DNA from: an uncultured beta proteobacterium
GTDB lineage: Bacteria; Pseudomonadota; Gammaproteobacteria; Burkholderiales; Burkholderiaceae_C
Assembly (NCBI GenBank): GCA_903960915.1
Contig: CAJCCO010000109.1
Span: 1-64,000 of the forward strand
Direction of reading: 5' to 3'
DNA length: 64,000 bases
Shown piece by piece: positions 52,025-62,441 of the stretch; the stretch's first letter is position 1; each line of letters starts with the position of its first letter. The position numbers and the translations under genes were made by a program. A model generated the notes under the pieces. It did not search any database and was not told where the DNA came from. It worked only from the letters and a program-made list of their open reading frames with translations.

Positions 52025-53318
52025 CTACCAACAACCGGACGCCAAGGGCCACTTTGGCATGTATGGCGGCAGTTTTGTCTCCGAGACGCTGACCCACGCC
52101 ATCAACGAACTCAAGGCCGCCTACGCCAAGTACCAGCACGACCCAGCCTTCATGGCCGAGTTCAAGTACGAGCTGGCCCACTTTGTTGGCCGCCCCTCCC
52201 CCATTTACCACGCCGACCGCATGAGCCGTGAAATGGGTGGGGCACAAATTTTTCTCAAGCGTGAAGACCTGAACCACACGGGTGCGCACAAGGTTAACAA
52301 CACCATTGGCCAAGCCATGTTGGCCAAGCGCATGGGCAAGCCGCGCATCATTGCCGAAACCGGCGCGGGTCAGCACGGCGTGGCCACCGCCACCATCTGC
52401 GCACGCTACGGCCTGGAATGTGTGGTTTACATGGGCAGCGAGGACATCAAACGCCAAAGCCCCAACGTCTACCGCATGAAGCTCTTGGGCGCCACTGTGG
52501 TACCGGTCGAATCAGGCAGCCGCACGCTGAAAGACGCGCTCAATGAAGCCATGCGCGACTGGGTGGCCAACGTGGACAACACCTTCTACATCATTGGCAC
52601 CGTGGCCGGGCCGCACCCCTACCCCATGATGGTGCGTGACTTTCAAAGCGTCATCGGCAACGAATGCCTGGTGCAAATGCCAGAGATGCTGGCCCAGCAA
52701 GGCTGCACCAACAGCCAGCCCGATGCGGTGCTGGCCTGCGTGGGTGGCGGCTCCAACGCGATGGGCATTTTTCACCCTTACATTCGCCATGAAAACACCC
52801 GCCTGATTGGCATTGAAGCCGCTGGCGAAGGCATGGACAGTGGCAAACACTCGGCCTCGCTGCAACGCGGCAGCCCCGGTGTGCTGCACGGCAACCGTAC
52901 CTATGTGCTGCAGGACGACAACGGCCAGGTGACCGAAACCCACAGCATCAGCGCCGGTCTGGACTATCCCGGCGTAGGCCCCGAGCACGCCTTCCTCAAA
53001 GACATTGGGCGTGCCGAGTACGTCGGTATCACCGACACCGAAGCGCTGGCCGCCTTTCACTACCTGTGCCAAACCGAGGGCATCATTCCCGCGCTCGAAT
53101 CCAGCCACGCCATTGCCTACGCCATGAAGCTGGCCAAAACCATGCGCACTGACCAGTCCATTCTGGTCAACCTCTCAGGCCGGGGTGACAAGGACATTGG
53201 CACCGTGGCTGACCTGAGCAACGCCGACTTTTACTGCCGCCCTAGCTGCAAAGGCCAATCCGTCAAAGGCGGGGCCGAGCAGCCCATCCAGATGGTGAAC
53301 CTGGGAGCACGCGCATGA
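52017..53318 (+). CDS. trpB: Tryptophan synthase beta chain
   Basis: A 433-residue TrpB starting at [20 protein letters not shown]; the track's longer version lies in trpF. The PLP lysine is in [14 protein letters not shown]. The phosphate-binding [10 protein letters not shown], the [11 protein letters not shown] segment and the indole-site [11 protein letters not shown] are intact. It makes tryptophan from indole and serine. Four-base ATGA overlap with trpA. Confidence 0.98.
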   Translation: MFDYQQPDAKGHFGMYGGSFVSETLTHAINELKAAYAKYQHDPAFMAEFKYELAHFVGRPSPIYHADRMSREMGGAQIFLKREDLNHTGAHKVNNTIGQAMLAKRMGKPRIIAETGAGQHGVATATICARYGLECVVYMGSEDIKRQSPNVYRMKLLGATVVPVESGSRTLKDALNEAMRDWVANVDNTFYIIGTVAGPHPYPMMVRDFQSVIGNECLVQMPEMLAQQGCTNSQPDAVLACVGGGSNAMGIFHPYIRHENTRLIGIEAAGEGMDSGKHSASLQRGSPGVLHGNRTYVLQDDNGQVTETHSISAGLDYPGVGPEHAFLKDIGRAEYVGITDTEALAAFHYLCQTEGIIPALESSHAIAYAMKLAKTMRTDQSILVNLSGRGDKDIGTVADLSNADFYCRPSCKGQSVKGGAEQPIQMVNLGARA

Positions 53319-54136
53319 GCCGCATTGACGCCACCTTTGCCCAGCTCAAGGCTTCTGGCCGCAAGGCGCTGATCCCCTATGTGACGGCCGGCTTTCCGTT
53401 CCCCGATGTCACGCCTGAGCTGATGCATGCCATGGTGGCAGGCGGCGCAGACGTGATTGAACTCGGCGTGCCGTTTTCAGACCCCAGCGCGGACGGCCCG
53501 GTGATTCAAAAAGCCGGTGACAAGGCCCTGGCCGCCGGCATTGGCATGGTGCAGGTGCTGGCCATGGTGAGCGCCTTTCGCACCACAAACGCCACCACGC
53601 CCGTGGTGCTGATGGGCTACGCCAACCCGGTGGAGCGCTACAACCAGAAGCACAAGCGCCAGGATGGCGCAAGCGCGTTTGTGGTGGACGCTGCTGCTGC
53701 GGGCGTGGACGGTATGCTGATCGTCGACTACCCGCCTGAAGAATGCGAAGAATTTGCTGCCGAATTGAAAAGCCACGGCCTGGACCTGATTTTTTTGCTG
53801 GCCCCCACCAGCACCGACGAACGCATGGCGCAAGTGGCCCGTGTGGCCAGTGGCTATGTGTATTACGTATCGCTCAAGGGTGTCACCGGCTCGGGCGCGC
53901 TCGATACCGATGCCGTAGAAGCCATGCTGCCCCGCATTCGCCAGCATGTGCGCGTGCCGGTCGGCGTGGGCTTTGGCATACGCGACGCAGCCACCGCCCG
54001 CACCATCGGTCAGGTGGCCGATGCGGTCGTGATCGGCAGCAAAATCATTCAATTGATTGATCAGCAGCCGCGCGACCAGGTAGCCCCGGTGGCGCAACAG
54101 TTTTTAAGCGAAATTCGCGCTGCTTTAGACTCATAA
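53315..54136 (+). CDS. trpA: Tryptophan synthase alpha chain
   Basis: A 273-residue TrpA. The catalytic Glu in [17 protein letters not shown] and Asp in the same block are present, and the phosphate site near [11 protein letters not shown] is conserved. It cleaves indole-3-glycerol phosphate and channels indole to TrpB. It is the last trp gene, 61 bases before accD. Confidence 0.97.
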   Translation: MSRIDATFAQLKASGRKALIPYVTAGFPFPDVTPELMHAMVAGGADVIELGVPFSDPSADGPVIQKAGDKALAAGIGMVQVLAMVSAFRTTNATTPVVLMGYANPVERYNQKHKRQDGASAFVVDAAAAGVDGMLIVDYPPEECEEFAAELKSHGLDLIFLLAPTSTDERMAQVARVASGYVYYVSLKGVTGSGALDTDAVEAMLPRIRQHVRVPVGVGFGIRDAATARTIGQVADAVVIGSKIIQLIDQQPRDQVAPVAQQFLSEIRAALDS

Positions 54137-54197
54137 TCCCGGCATGACACCTGGTGGGACTGCGCGCAGCCCCACCCTACTGAGGAAGGAACTCTCC

Positions 54198-55070
54198 ATG
54201 AGCTGGCTTGAAAAACTACTCCCCCCAAAAATTCTGCACACCGACCCGGCCGACCGGCGCAGTGTGCCCGAAGGGCTGTGGATCAAATGCCCCAGTTGCG
54301 AAACCGTGCTGTACAAGACCGACCTGGAACAAAACCAAAATGTCTGCCCCACCTGCAGCCACCACCACCGCATGGGCGCACGGGCGCGGCTCAACGCCTT
54401 TCTGGACAATGAAGGCCGCTTTGAGATTGGCCAGGAAGTGTTGCCCGTGGATGCGCTCAAGTTCAAGGACAGCCGCAAATACCCCGAACGTCTGAAAGAA
54501 GCGCTGGAAAACACGGGCGAAACTGACGCCCTGGTGGTCATGGGGGGCTCCGTGCTGGGCATAGGCGCTGTGGCGGCCTGCTTTGAATTCGACTTCATGG
54601 GCGGCAGCATGGGCTCGGTGGTGGGCGAGCGCTTTGTGCGTGGCGTTCACACAGCCATTGAGCAAAAAGTGCCCTTCATCTGCTTTACCTCCACCGGTGG
54701 CGCACGCATGCAGGAAGGGTTGCTCAGCCTGATGCAAATGGCCAAAACCAACGCTTCACTGACCCACCTGGCCAAGAAGGGCTTGCCCTACATCAGCGTG
54801 CTGACCGACCCCACCATGGGTGGCGTCAGCGCCGGCTTCGCCTTTTTGGGTGACGTGGTGATTGCCGAGCCCAAGGCCCTGATCGGCTTTGCTGGCCCGC
54901 GCGTGATTGAAAGCACCGTGCGTGTGACCTTGCCTGAAGGTTTTCAACGTGCCGAATTCTTGCAGACCAAAGGCGCCATTGACTTTATCTGCGACCGCCG
55001 TGAATTGCGCAAAACCATTGCCAACACCCTGGCCATGTTGCAACGCCAACCGGCAGACGCTGTCAGCTAA
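54198..55070 (+). CDS. accD: Acetyl-CoA carboxylase carboxyltransferase subunit beta
   Basis: A 290-residue AccD starting at [13 protein letters not shown] after a GAGGAAGGA ribosome binding site. The N-terminal zinc ribbon is [11 protein letters not shown] to CPTC (about 31-53). The crotonase-fold carboxyltransferase domain has [11 protein letters not shown] and [16 protein letters not shown]. Together with AccA it carboxylates acetyl-CoA. The trpA-accD order is standard in Burkholderiales. The folC gene that often follows is absent; a convergent gene comes next. Confidence 0.97.
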   Translation: MSWLEKLLPPKILHTDPADRRSVPEGLWIKCPSCETVLYKTDLEQNQNVCPTCSHHHRMGARARLNAFLDNEGRFEIGQEVLPVDALKFKDSRKYPERLKEALENTGETDALVVMGGSVLGIGAVAACFEFDFMGGSMGSVVGERFVRGVHTAIEQKVPFICFTSTGGARMQEGLLSLMQMAKTNASLTHLAKKGLPYISVLTDPTMGGVSAGFAFLGDVVIAEPKALIGFAGPRVIESTVRVTLPEGFQRAEFLQTKGAIDFICDRRELRKTIANTLAMLQRQPADAVS

Positions 55071-55079
55071 GACGCTTCC

Positions 55080-55101
55080 GGGCTGAGTCTCTACTCAGCC
55101 C
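55080..55101. terminator. Hairpin between convergent accD and YggT-family genes
   Basis: GGGCTGAGT (55080-55088), loop CTCT and ACTCAGCCC (55093-55101) form a perfect nine-base stem. It overlaps the end of the minus-strand gene and lies just after accD. There is no T-run, so it may protect 3' ends or act with other signals. Confidence 0.6.
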
Positions 55102-55661
55102 ATCATCAACACCCAGCCCTGCAACTGGCCCACCACAATAGAGGCCACTTGCAGCAACACCAGCAGCGCCAGGGTGGACAAATCGATGCCGCCTACCAAA
55201 GGCACATAGCGCCGTACCGGTGCCAGCAGTGGCGCGCACAGCCGGTCAATCAAATCTGCTACGGGTGAGCGACTGGGCATCCAGGACAAGAGCGCATAAA
55301 CAATCACCAGCCCGGTCATGCCCGACAGCGCCATGCGCACCACGCCAAACACCGCCAAAATGGCCAACGAACCCAGACCGCTGTGCCCCCCGGCTAACAA
55401 CCACAGCACCAGAAACTGCAGCAACTCGAGCAACAAGACCGCCACCAGGCTGGCCAGATCCCAGCGCCCAAGTGGCGGTACGATTTTGCGCAGCGGCAGC
55501 ACCAACCAGTCCGTCAGGGCAAAGATAAAGCTGCCCAGCGGGTTGCCTGATCGACTGGACATGGGAATGCGCTGAAACTGCATGTACAAGCGCAGCAGAC
55601 AGGCCCCGCCTATCAAACCGGTCAAAACTTCAAGCAGGAGCGAAATGATGGAGTAAAGCAT
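55095..55661 (-). CDS. YggT family membrane protein
   Basis: A 188-residue inner-membrane protein with two YggT repeats. Each has a pair of hydrophobic segments; the family motifs read LLSWMPSRSPVADLIDRLCAPLLAPVRRYVP (quoted in parts) and FALTDWLVLPLRKIVPP. Membrane segments cover about 1-25, 62-92, 100-125 and 165-185. The function of the family is not well established; links to osmotic tolerance and cell division have been suggested. Convergent with accD. Confidence 0.9.
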   Translation of the reverse strand: MLYSIISLLLEVLTGLIGGACLLRLYMQFQRIPMSSRSGNPLGSFIFALTDWLVLPLRKIVPPLGRWDLASLVAVLLLELLQFLVLWLLAGGHSGLGSLAILAVFGVVRMALSGMTGLVIVYALLSWMPSRSPVADLIDRLCAPLLAPVRRYVPLVGGIDLSTLALLVLLQVASIVVGQLQGWVLMMG

Positions 55662-55905
55662 GGGCGTTTTCTCAGGCTTGTGGCCCCGCGCCAGGGGCTG
55701 GGCGGAATTCTTGCCAGGTGGACGAAAAAGTTATTCTTGCCGAATCATAGCGGCGAGGTGCAGGCCACTTAAAATCAGCACTTTTAGCTTGCGGGCGGCT
55801 TTCATACCGTGTGAGCTGAGACCCTGAGAATTCTCACCAGACCCGTCCCCAAGACCCTGTCTGAACTATTTGCCCTGTCCCTTTACCGTTTTGAATTTGC
55901 GCCCC

Positions 55906-57462
55906 ATGTCTGACCACTACACCCCACCAGCCGCCCCCCAGGATGAAAACCAGCTGATTCTGGAGCGTCGCGAGAAGCTCAAGGTCATTCGCCAGCAGCA
56001 GGCTTTGGGCAAAGGCGTGGCCTTCCCCAACGATTTCAAACCGGCTCACCATGCCGCTGCTATTTTTGCCGCCCACCAGGGCCAAACCCCTGAAGGTTTG
56101 CTGGAACAAGGCGCCATCGTCACCGTGGCCGGACGCATGATGCTCAAGCGCGTGATGGGCAAAGCCAGCTTTGCCACTCTGCAGGACAGCACCGGTCGCA
56201 TCCAGGTCTACATCAAGGGCGAGGAAGTGGGCGAAGAACTCTACGCCAGCTTCAAACACTGGGATTTGGGCGACATCGTGGGCGCCGTTGGCCGGGTCTT
56301 TAAAACCAAGACAGGTGAGCTGTCCATTCATGCCACCGAGGTGCGCCTGCTGACCAAAAGCCTGCGTCCCATGCCCGACAAATTTCATGGCATGAACGAC
56401 CAAGAAGTGAAGTACCGCCAACGCTACGTGGACCTGATGACCGACGAAGATGCCCGCAAGCGCTTCACGGCCCGCTCCAAAGCCGTCAGCGGCATTCGCG
56501 AGTTCATGGTGGCACACAACTTTCTAGAAGTTGAAACCCCCATGCTGCACCCCATTCCCGGCGGTGCCAATGCCAAGCCCTTCACCACGCACCACAATGC
56601 GCTGGACCAGCAAATGTTCTTGCGCATCGCCCCCGAGCTGTATTTGAAGCGCCTGATCGTGGGTGGCTTTGACCGCGTGTTTGAGATCAACCGCAGCTTT
56701 CGCAATGAAGGCATTTCAGTGCGCCATAACCCTGAATTCACCATGATGGAGTTCTACGCCGCGTACTGGGACTACCAAGACCTGATGACCTTCACCGAAG
56801 CGCTGATTCGCGATGCCGCGCAGAAATCCGTGGGCACATTGGCCCTGAGCTACGGCGGCAAGGCGGTCGACCTGAGCCTGCCGTTTGAGCGCCTCACCAT
56901 CCATGAGGCCATCTGCAAATACACCGAAGCGGCCCTGCCGCTGGAAGACGGCATTGGTTTGCGCGTGGACAACGCCGCCTGGCTCATCAACGCCCTGCGC
57001 AAGCTCGGCCTCTCCGAAGGCAAAAACAAACTCTCCACCCGCTCGCTGGCCAGCCTGCAGGTGATGTATTTTGAAGAAACCGTGGAAGAAAAACTCTGGC
57101 AGCCCACCTTCATCTGTGAACACCCGGTTGAGATCTCGCCCCTGGCCCGCGCCAGCGACCACAAACCTGGCGTGACCGAGCGCTATGAGCTTTACATCAC
57201 CGGCCGCGAATTCGGCAACGGCTTCTCCGAGCTCAACGATGCCGAAGAGCAAGCTGCCCGCTTTCACGCCCAAGTGGCGGCCAAAGACGACGGCGATGAC
57301 GAAGCCATGTACTACGACCACGACTTCATCCGCGCCCTCGAATACGGCATGCCGCCCACGGGCGGTTGTGGCGTAGGCCTGGACCGGCTGATGATGCTCT
57401 TGACCGACAGCAGCAGCATTCGCGACGTGATTCTGTTCCCGGCCCTGCGCCGGGAAGCCTGA
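55906..57462 (+). CDS. lysS: Lysyl-tRNA synthetase, class II
   Basis: A 518-residue class II LysRS. I start at [16 protein letters not shown] (55906) because the family N-terminus begins with LxxRREKLxxxR soon after; the track's upstream extension adds 12 residues. The anticodon-binding OB fold covers about 60-170. Class II motif 2 is [20 protein letters not shown] and motif 3 is [15 protein letters not shown]. The gene lies alone, 150 bases upstream of nothing else on its strand, and is followed by a metalloprotease-like gene 40 bases on. Confidence 0.97.
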   Translation: MSDHYTPPAAPQDENQLILERREKLKVIRQQQALGKGVAFPNDFKPAHHAAAIFAAHQGQTPEGLLEQGAIVTVAGRMMLKRVMGKASFATLQDSTGRIQVYIKGEEVGEELYASFKHWDLGDIVGAVGRVFKTKTGELSIHATEVRLLTKSLRPMPDKFHGMNDQEVKYRQRYVDLMTDEDARKRFTARSKAVSGIREFMVAHNFLEVETPMLHPIPGGANAKPFTTHHNALDQQMFLRIAPELYLKRLIVGGFDRVFEINRSFRNEGISVRHNPEFTMMEFYAAYWDYQDLMTFTEALIRDAAQKSVGTLALSYGGKAVDLSLPFERLTIHEAICKYTEAALPLEDGIGLRVDNAAWLINALRKLGLSEGKNKLSTRSLASLQVMYFEETVEEKLWQPTFICEHPVEISPLARASDHKPGVTERYELYITGREFGNGFSELNDAEEQAARFHAQVAAKDDGDDEAMYYDHDFIRALEYGMPPTGGCGVGLDRLMMLLTDSSSIRDVILFPALRREA

Positions 57463-57502
57463 CCGAAAACTGGCGACAAAAAGCGCCTTGGCGGAGCCCG
57501 TC

Positions 57503-58072
57503 ATGACAGCCCACGCGCTGCGCTACCTGCAGGGTTACCCGCCAGACGTGCTGGCCCAGGTGGCGCAACTGCTCGCAGACAACCGGCTGGGTGAACGGCT
57601 GAAGAAGAAATACGCCCTGGCCCACGCGGTGCGCACCGACAAAGCGCTCTACGACTACGTGCAAGACCTCAAACAAGACTACTTGCGCGGTGCAGAAACG
57701 CTGAGCAAGGTGGCCTTCGACAGCAAGTTGCATGTGGTGCAACACGCGCTGGGCACACACACCACCATCTCGCGGGTACAGGGCAACAAACTCAAATCCA
57801 AGCGGGAGATTCGCATTGCTTCCCTGTTCAAGGACACGCCGCCCGAGTTTTTAAAGATGATCACGGTGCATGAGCTGGCGCACTTGAAAGAACGCCAGCA
57901 TGACAAGGCGTTTTACCAACTGTGCGCCTACATGGAGCCCAGCTACCACCAGCTTGAATTTGATGTGCGCCTGTACCTGACGCACCTAGAGGCCACCGGC
58001 ACGCGCCTGTGGGGCGCCACCACGCTGGACAACGCCAGCCCGGACTCAGCCGACGTTGCACTCCCGCCGTAA
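57503..58072 (+). CDS. YgjP-like M48-type metallopeptidase domain protein
   Basis: A 189-residue protein of the YgjP/DUF45 metallopeptidase-like group. The zinc motif VHELAHLKERQHDKAFYQLC gives HExxH plus a downstream His, and KSKREIRIASLF is typical of the fold. I choose the ATG at 57503 (MTAHALRYLQGY); the track's TTG lies five codons earlier. Its last 27 bases overlap the convergent hypothetical gene. Biological role unknown. Confidence 0.83.
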   Translation: MTAHALRYLQGYPPDVLAQVAQLLADNRLGERLKKKYALAHAVRTDKALYDYVQDLKQDYLRGAETLSKVAFDSKLHVVQHALGTHTTISRVQGNKLKSKREIRIASLFKDTPPEFLKMITVHELAHLKERQHDKAFYQLCAYMEPSYHQLEFDVRLYLTHLEATGTRLWGATTLDNASPDSADVALPP

Positions 58073-59341
58073 CACGGCCAGCGCGTCGTTCAGCGCGTAG
58101 TCCATGTCACTTTGCAGCGTGCGTTGCGACTCTTCCATGAAGTCTTGCCACAGCGCGGCGTAGCCCTCCTGCAGCGGCTGGGGCGCGTGGGTCTGAATAA
58201 AGGCCTCGGCCAGGTCTGACTGCAGGCCGCTTTTGCGAATCTTGCGAATCAGGGTGGCGGCCGCTTTTTCGGTCAGGAGAGTTTTGGGCGGGCTGCCAGC
58301 GGCGACACACAAAAAGAGCGTGAGCAGCGAGCCCTCGTCGCTGTGCCCACCGGTGAATTTTTGCCAGACGCCTGAGATCTCGCGCTCAAAGTGATCCACC
58401 TCAGCCAAGCTGTCTTCGAGCCAGAAGTAGCGGCCCATGAAGGCCGGGGTCTGGTCGAACAACTGACGCACCGGCAAGCTTGTGTCCAGAATTTTGGGGC
58501 CATCGGCCAGGATGGAGCGCCACAGCTTGTTCACCACCGCTTGAAAAGCAGGGGGCATGCCCGGCGGCACCAGCAGCTTCAAAGCCAGTGCGGCCAGCGC
58601 GGGTTGACCCTTGGGCTCAGGTTTGTCTGTGGGCTCGGATTGGCCCGCCTTGTGTTTTTTACGCAGCGCGGTGATCAGTTTTTCAAAGCCCACCCAATCG
58701 GGCATGTCCGTGCGTTTGAGTGCCAACATCAGCAAAGCGGTGCGGATCACGGCCTCTCCGTCCTTGCCCGCATCTTCCAGCGCTGCCTCGTACAGCCCCA
58801 GCTGATCGGCCAGCCAAATAGCCGCGTCGGTGACCTGCGCCACCTGGCTGCGTTTGGCCAGCTCTTGCTGGTAATCGGGCAAGCTTTTGAGCGTCCACTT
58901 GGCCAGCACGGGAATCTGATCGTCGCTAAAACCAGCGCGCTCGTTCATGCCGAAATGGCTGTTTTGCGGCATGGCAATCAGCGCCTTGAGCAGGTCTGAG
59001 CCCCCTTTGGAGCGCGACAAAAAGGAGTTGTCCCGCAGCAACACGGCGGCCTGGTGCACATCACCGCCGGTGGCGTGCTCAAGTTGCAAACTCACCAAAT
59101 TAACCAGCCGGTCCCGGGCTTTCTCGAGGTCGGGGCGCAGGAACTCGTTGCCGAAATAACGCGCAATTTGCACCATGCCTTTGGGCGCATCGGTGCAGAT
59201 GGCGTCAAGCTTGTCCTGGTTGATGAGACCGTGCTGCACGCCGTAAGCCAGCGCTTTCTCAAAAAACGGGCGGGCGTCAAACAGCGAGACGCCTGAAGAC
59301 ACGGGAGAAGTGTGGGCAGAAGTGCGGGCAGAGGCGGACAA
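58046..59341 (-). CDS. Hypothetical protein, 431 residues
   Basis: I do not recognise a domain. The protein is mainly helical by composition, with no signal peptide or membrane segment. An N-terminal stretch (about 1-18) is Ser/Thr-rich; the conserved-looking core runs from FFEKALAYGVQHGLINQDKLD onward. A basic EPTDKPEPKGQ linker lies near residue 230. It is the last gene of a minus-strand cluster with a 253-residue acidic protein (32 bases upstream), a 188-residue acidic protein and a J-domain protein. Convergent overlap of 27 bases with the YgjP-like gene. Confidence 0.8.
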   Translation of the reverse strand: MSASARTSAHTSPVSSGVSLFDARPFFEKALAYGVQHGLINQDKLDAICTDAPKGMVQIARYFGNEFLRPDLEKARDRLVNLVSLQLEHATGGDVHQAAVLLRDNSFLSRSKGGSDLLKALIAMPQNSHFGMNERAGFSDDQIPVLAKWTLKSLPDYQQELAKRSQVAQVTDAAIWLADQLGLYEAALEDAGKDGEAVIRTALLMLALKRTDMPDWVGFEKLITALRKKHKAGQSEPTDKPEPKGQPALAALALKLLVPPGMPPAFQAVVNKLWRSILADGPKILDTSLPVRQLFDQTPAFMGRYFWLEDSLAEVDHFEREISGVWQKFTGGHSDEGSLLTLFLCVAAGSPPKTLLTEKAAATLIRKIRKSGLQSDLAEAFIQTHAPQPLQEGYAALWQDFMEESQRTLQSDMDYALNDALAVLRRECNVG

Positions 59342-59373
59342 ATGAAAGGGTCTCCAGCGTGGGCTGTACGGGC

Positions 59374-60135
59374 TTAAATGGCCGACTCTTCATCCGACTC
59401 CAGCACCGCAGGCGTAGCCTTGCCACGGTCGGTGTCGCCGGTTTCCACCTTGCCGTCATCGTCGTCTTCGCTGCCTGATGCGCTGTCGTCTTCGTCCAGG
59501 CCCAGGTCATGGGCACGGGCTTTGGCGCGCAGCACAATCAGCATTTCAGAAAACAGGTCCGGGCATTCGTGGCGCAACAGCCAGGCGGCCTGCATCCAGT
59601 CCTGGTCGGCCACTTCGTCAAGCTCCACTCGCGGGCTCACGTAGGCGCTGGCCAGCAGCGCGGCCTCCGACAGCATCTCACCGTCATCTTCGGCGGTGTC
59701 AAACGTACCGCAGCGGGCAAAGGCTTCCACCCGGCTCCATTTTTCAGAAAAATAGTCGGCCAGCGCTTCACTGCCGCCCTCCAAATCACCAATGGCGGTC
59801 AAGAACTCGATGGGGTCAGCGTCTTCGCGAAAGATGATGGCGTTGACCATGCCGCGCAGGTGGGTGCGGGTCAGGTCTTTGTATTGCTTTTCAATCACCA
59901 CGGCGCGTGCAAACTGGGCCGGCGTGACCATGAGGTTGATGACCGATTCTTTGGAATTGTCGTACTCGCGAATCACGGCCAGAATATCTTTGGCAGGCAA
60001 TTGCTCCAGCACCAGCATCAGCGCTGAGTCGCCTTCGGTGTCGGCCAGTTCTACCAGCGCCGACTCGGCGCCCACGATGTCGCCAGCGGCAATCAGGCTT
60101 TGGGTTTTGGTGATCAGGGCCAGGTGGTTTGTCAT
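59374..60135 (-). CDS. Hypothetical acidic protein, 253 residues
   Basis: Not recognised. The start is MTNHLALITKTQSLIAAGD (60135); the track's earlier start adds a Thr/Lys-rich stretch that is the antisense of an acidic tail. It is a soluble helical protein whose N-terminal part (SLIAAGDIVGAESALVELAD) resembles a repeat-like helical hairpin. The C-terminus is strongly acidic (DEDDSASGSEDDDDG). There is no catalytic motif visible. It lies 10 bases after the 188-residue gene, so they are co-transcribed. Confidence 0.8.
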   Translation of the reverse strand: MTNHLALITKTQSLIAAGDIVGAESALVELADTEGDSALMLVLEQLPAKDILAVIREYDNSKESVINLMVTPAQFARAVVIEKQYKDLTRTHLRGMVNAIIFREDADPIEFLTAIGDLEGGSEALADYFSEKWSRVEAFARCGTFDTAEDDGEMLSEAALLASAYVSPRVELDEVADQDWMQAAWLLRHECPDLFSEMLIVLRAKARAHDLGLDEDDSASGSEDDDDGKVETGDTDRGKATPAVLESDEESAI

Positions 60136-60145
60136 GGGGTTCTCT

Positions 60146-60712
60146 TCAGTCTTTGCGGTCAAAGCCTTGCTCGACCATCCAGTCGGCACCGGCTTCTTCA
60201 CGGGCACGGGCGTCGTCTTCGTCGCCGTCTTCGTCCGCGTTGTAGGCGTTGCGCTCATCGTGTGCGGCTTCGTCTTCGTCCTTGTCGTCGCTGTGGGTGT
60301 CGCCACTCGCAGCGCGCGTCTTGTCGGGGCGGCTGTACATGTACTCCAGCCCGGCCGCCACGCTCATGAACCACTCGCCGGTGGGTTCTTTCACGATCAC
60401 ATCGGCCAGCGCCTGCGCCCAAGGGGTGAGCACCAGCGCATCGGCCAGCACGTCCCAACCGGGAAATTCGTCCGACTCCTGGGTCAGCAAGTGCTCCATG
60501 GCCGCGGGTGATTTGAACTGAAAACCTTGGTGAAACACCACCGCCACCATCTCCGGACTCAGGTCGAGCATGCTGAGCAAAAAACCCAGCTCCTTGCGTC
60601 TTTCGGACAGGCGCTGGCGCAGCACGTCGCGGCCATCCGAGTCAAAGGTCATGTCGTCAATTTCGGCCTGGTAGGCCGAGCGCAGCTCGTGGAAAAAAGG
60701 AGAAATGCTCAT
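60146..60712 (-). CDS. Hypothetical acidic protein, 188 residues
   Basis: Not recognised. The N-terminal two thirds look folded and helical (RQRLSERRKELGFLLSMLD, FPGWDVLADALVLTPWAQA). The last 55 residues are an Asp/Glu-rich, probably disordered tail (DEDEAAHDERNAYNADEDGD). No signal or membrane segment. It lies 39 bases after the J-domain gene and 10 before the 253-residue gene. The acidic tails suggest interaction with basic partners or a chaperone-like role, which is inference. Confidence 0.8.
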   Translation of the reverse strand: MSISPFFHELRSAYQAEIDDMTFDSDGRDVLRQRLSERRKELGFLLSMLDLSPEMVAVVFHQGFQFKSPAAMEHLLTQESDEFPGWDVLADALVLTPWAQALADVIVKEPTGEWFMSVAAGLEYMYSRPDKTRAASGDTHSDDKDEDEAAHDERNAYNADEDGDEDDARAREEAGADWMVEQGFDRKD

Positions 60713-60751
60713 GCGGTGGTCGGTTTCAAAATCAAGGGGTCAAAGTCAAAA

Positions 60752-61027
60752 TCAAACGATCTGGCTGAAGTAGTTCTGCCAAATGGTGCGCGCTGTCTCC
60801 AGCGGGTTGTCGAGCAGGTTGCGCCTGCGGTTGTCGTCATAAGCCTGGCGGCGCGCGTCGTCCGAGAGCACCTCATAGGCCTCCTGGACTTGGCGAAAAC
60901 GCTGCGCTGCATCCGCCGCCGGGTTGCGGTCAGGATGGAAAAAAGAAGCTTTTTGCCGAAAGGCTTTTTTAACGTCGGCCAACGAGGCGGCGCTGTCCAG
61001 ACCCAAAGCGGCGTAGTGGTCGGTCAT
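60752..61027 (-). CDS. Small J-domain (DnaJ-like) protein
   Basis: A 91-residue protein that is essentially a J-domain alone. [23 protein letters not shown] starts helix I, the HPD motif is in [11 protein letters not shown], and [18 protein letters not shown] closes helix III. There is no Gly/Phe region, zinc domain or client-binding domain. It should stimulate an Hsp70 (DnaK) ATPase, with targeting supplied by other proteins, perhaps the adjacent hypothetical ones. Its start overlaps the luciferase-like gene's stop by four bases (ATGA). Confidence 0.93.
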   Translation of the reverse strand: MTDHYAALGLDSAASLADVKKAFRQKASFFHPDRNPAADAAQRFRQVQEAYEVLSDDARRQAYDDNRRRNLLDNPLETARTIWQNYFSQIV

Positions 61028-62064
61028 GAGGATGAACGTTCAGCGTTTTCAACGTTTTCAACCAAGGGACGCATGGCAGCGGCGGCGATGTCGAGCGAGC
61101 GCAAACGCAGCGCGGGGTCAAAAATATCGCAGACCAGCATGAATTCATCGGCCTGGGTCACTCGCGCTAACTCGCTGAGGCCACGGCGCACGGTGTCGGG
61201 CCCACCAATCACGGCGGCGGCTAGAAAGTCGGCAATAGCGTTGCGTTCCTGGGGCTGCAATTGCGCCATGTAGTGGGCTTGTGGCGGCTGCAAGCGGCGG
61301 CGACTGCCGGTCAGTATGCCCAAGATGCGCTGGTAGGTGCTGCTGGCCAGGAAATCGGCTTCCTCGTCAGTGGGCGCTGCTATCAGCGGCACGCCAATCG
61401 CCACCCGGGGCTGGGCCAACGTGGCCGAGGGCTTGAAACGGCTGCGGTAAACATCGAGCGCTTGCAACAGCAAGCCCGGTGCAAAGTGCGAGGCAAAGGC
61501 AAAGGACAGGCCGCGCTCAGCCGCCAAGCGGGCAGAGAACAGGCTGGAGCCCAGCAGCCAGATGGGCACATGGGTGCCCGCACCGGGCATGGCCACCAGG
61601 CGCTGGCCCGGCTGGGCATCGCCCAGCAGGTACTGGAGTTCGAGCACGTCACGCGAGTAGTCGTCTTCGCTTTCGACACGGTCACGGCGCAGGGCGCGCA
61701 TGGTGGCGCCATCGGTGCCGGGGGCGCGGCCCAGCCCCAGGTCGATGCGGTCGGGGTACAACTCGGCCAAGGTGCCAAAGGCTTCAGCCACCACCAGCGG
61801 CGCGTGGTTGGGCAGCATGATGCCGCCCGAGCCCACCCGAATGCGCTGGGTGCCGCCCGCAATATGCCCCACCAGCACCGCAGTGGCAGAACAGGCAATG
61901 CCCACCATGTTGTGGTGTTCAGCCAGCCAGTAGCGTTTGAAACCTAGCGACTCGGCATGTTGCGCGGTGCGCAAGGCGACGGCGATGGCGTCGGCCACCG
62001 AGGTGCCCTCGCGCACCGAGACCAGGTCGAGCATGGACAGGGAGATATCTGGAAGTGCTTTCAT
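61024..62064 (-). CDS. LLM-class flavin-dependent oxidoreductase (luciferase-like)
   Basis: A 346-residue bacterial luciferase-like monooxygenase family protein. Characteristic segments are [61 protein letters not shown] and the C-terminal region [11 protein letters not shown]. It resembles the YhbW/MsnO8-like group. It uses reduced flavin; the substrate is unknown. It is the first gene of the minus-strand cluster and overlaps the J-domain gene. Confidence 0.91.
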   Translation of the reverse strand: MKALPDISLSMLDLVSVREGTSVADAIAVALRTAQHAESLGFKRYWLAEHHNMVGIACSATAVLVGHIAGGTQRIRVGSGGIMLPNHAPLVVAEAFGTLAELYPDRIDLGLGRAPGTDGATMRALRRDRVESEDDYSRDVLELQYLLGDAQPGQRLVAMPGAGTHVPIWLLGSSLFSARLAAERGLSFAFASHFAPGLLLQALDVYRSRFKPSATLAQPRVAIGVPLIAAPTDEEADFLASSTYQRILGILTGSRRRLQPPQAHYMAQLQPQERNAIADFLAAAVIGGPDTVRRGLSELARVTQADEFMLVCDIFDPALRLRSLDIAAAAMRPLVENVENAERSSS

Positions 62065-62174
62065 GGGGAGTGATTGTCGTTGCTTGCCGCCTCGCGTGCC
62101 ACGGCACGGACTTTGGCTGGCATTTGGTTCGTCCTTCGGGTGCTTGTCTCGGGTGCTTGTATCAGGTGTGTGTT

Positions 62175-62417
62175 TCAGGTGTGTGACCCTGGCCGCTTGG
62201 GCACGCTTCCCGTGCGCAGGGGCTTGAGCAGGTCGGACAAGCCATTGTGGTCAATCTCGTGCATGAGCGCCAGCAGTCGGCCAATTTCGCCCTTGGGCAC
62301 GCCTTCGCGCGCAAACCATTGCAGGTAATTGCCGGGCAAATCAGCCAGCAAACGGCCTTTGTATTTGCCAAAGGGCATGGTGCGCGTCACCAACAGTTGC
62401 AGGTCTTCGGGGTTCAT
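62175..62417 (-). CDS. DUF3820 family protein
   Basis: An 80-residue protein with the DUF3820 signature [22 protein letters not shown] and the following [21 protein letters not shown]. The family has been called a putative quorum-sensing-regulated virulence factor, but no biochemical function is established. It lies 24 bases after the SUI1-family gene. Confidence 0.85.
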   Translation of the reverse strand: MNPEDLQLLVTRTMPFGKYKGRLLADLPGNYLQWFAREGVPKGEIGRLLALMHEIDHNGLSDLLKPLRTGSVPKRPGSHT

Positions 62418-62441
62418 AGCGGGTAAGGGTGAGGCAAGGGC

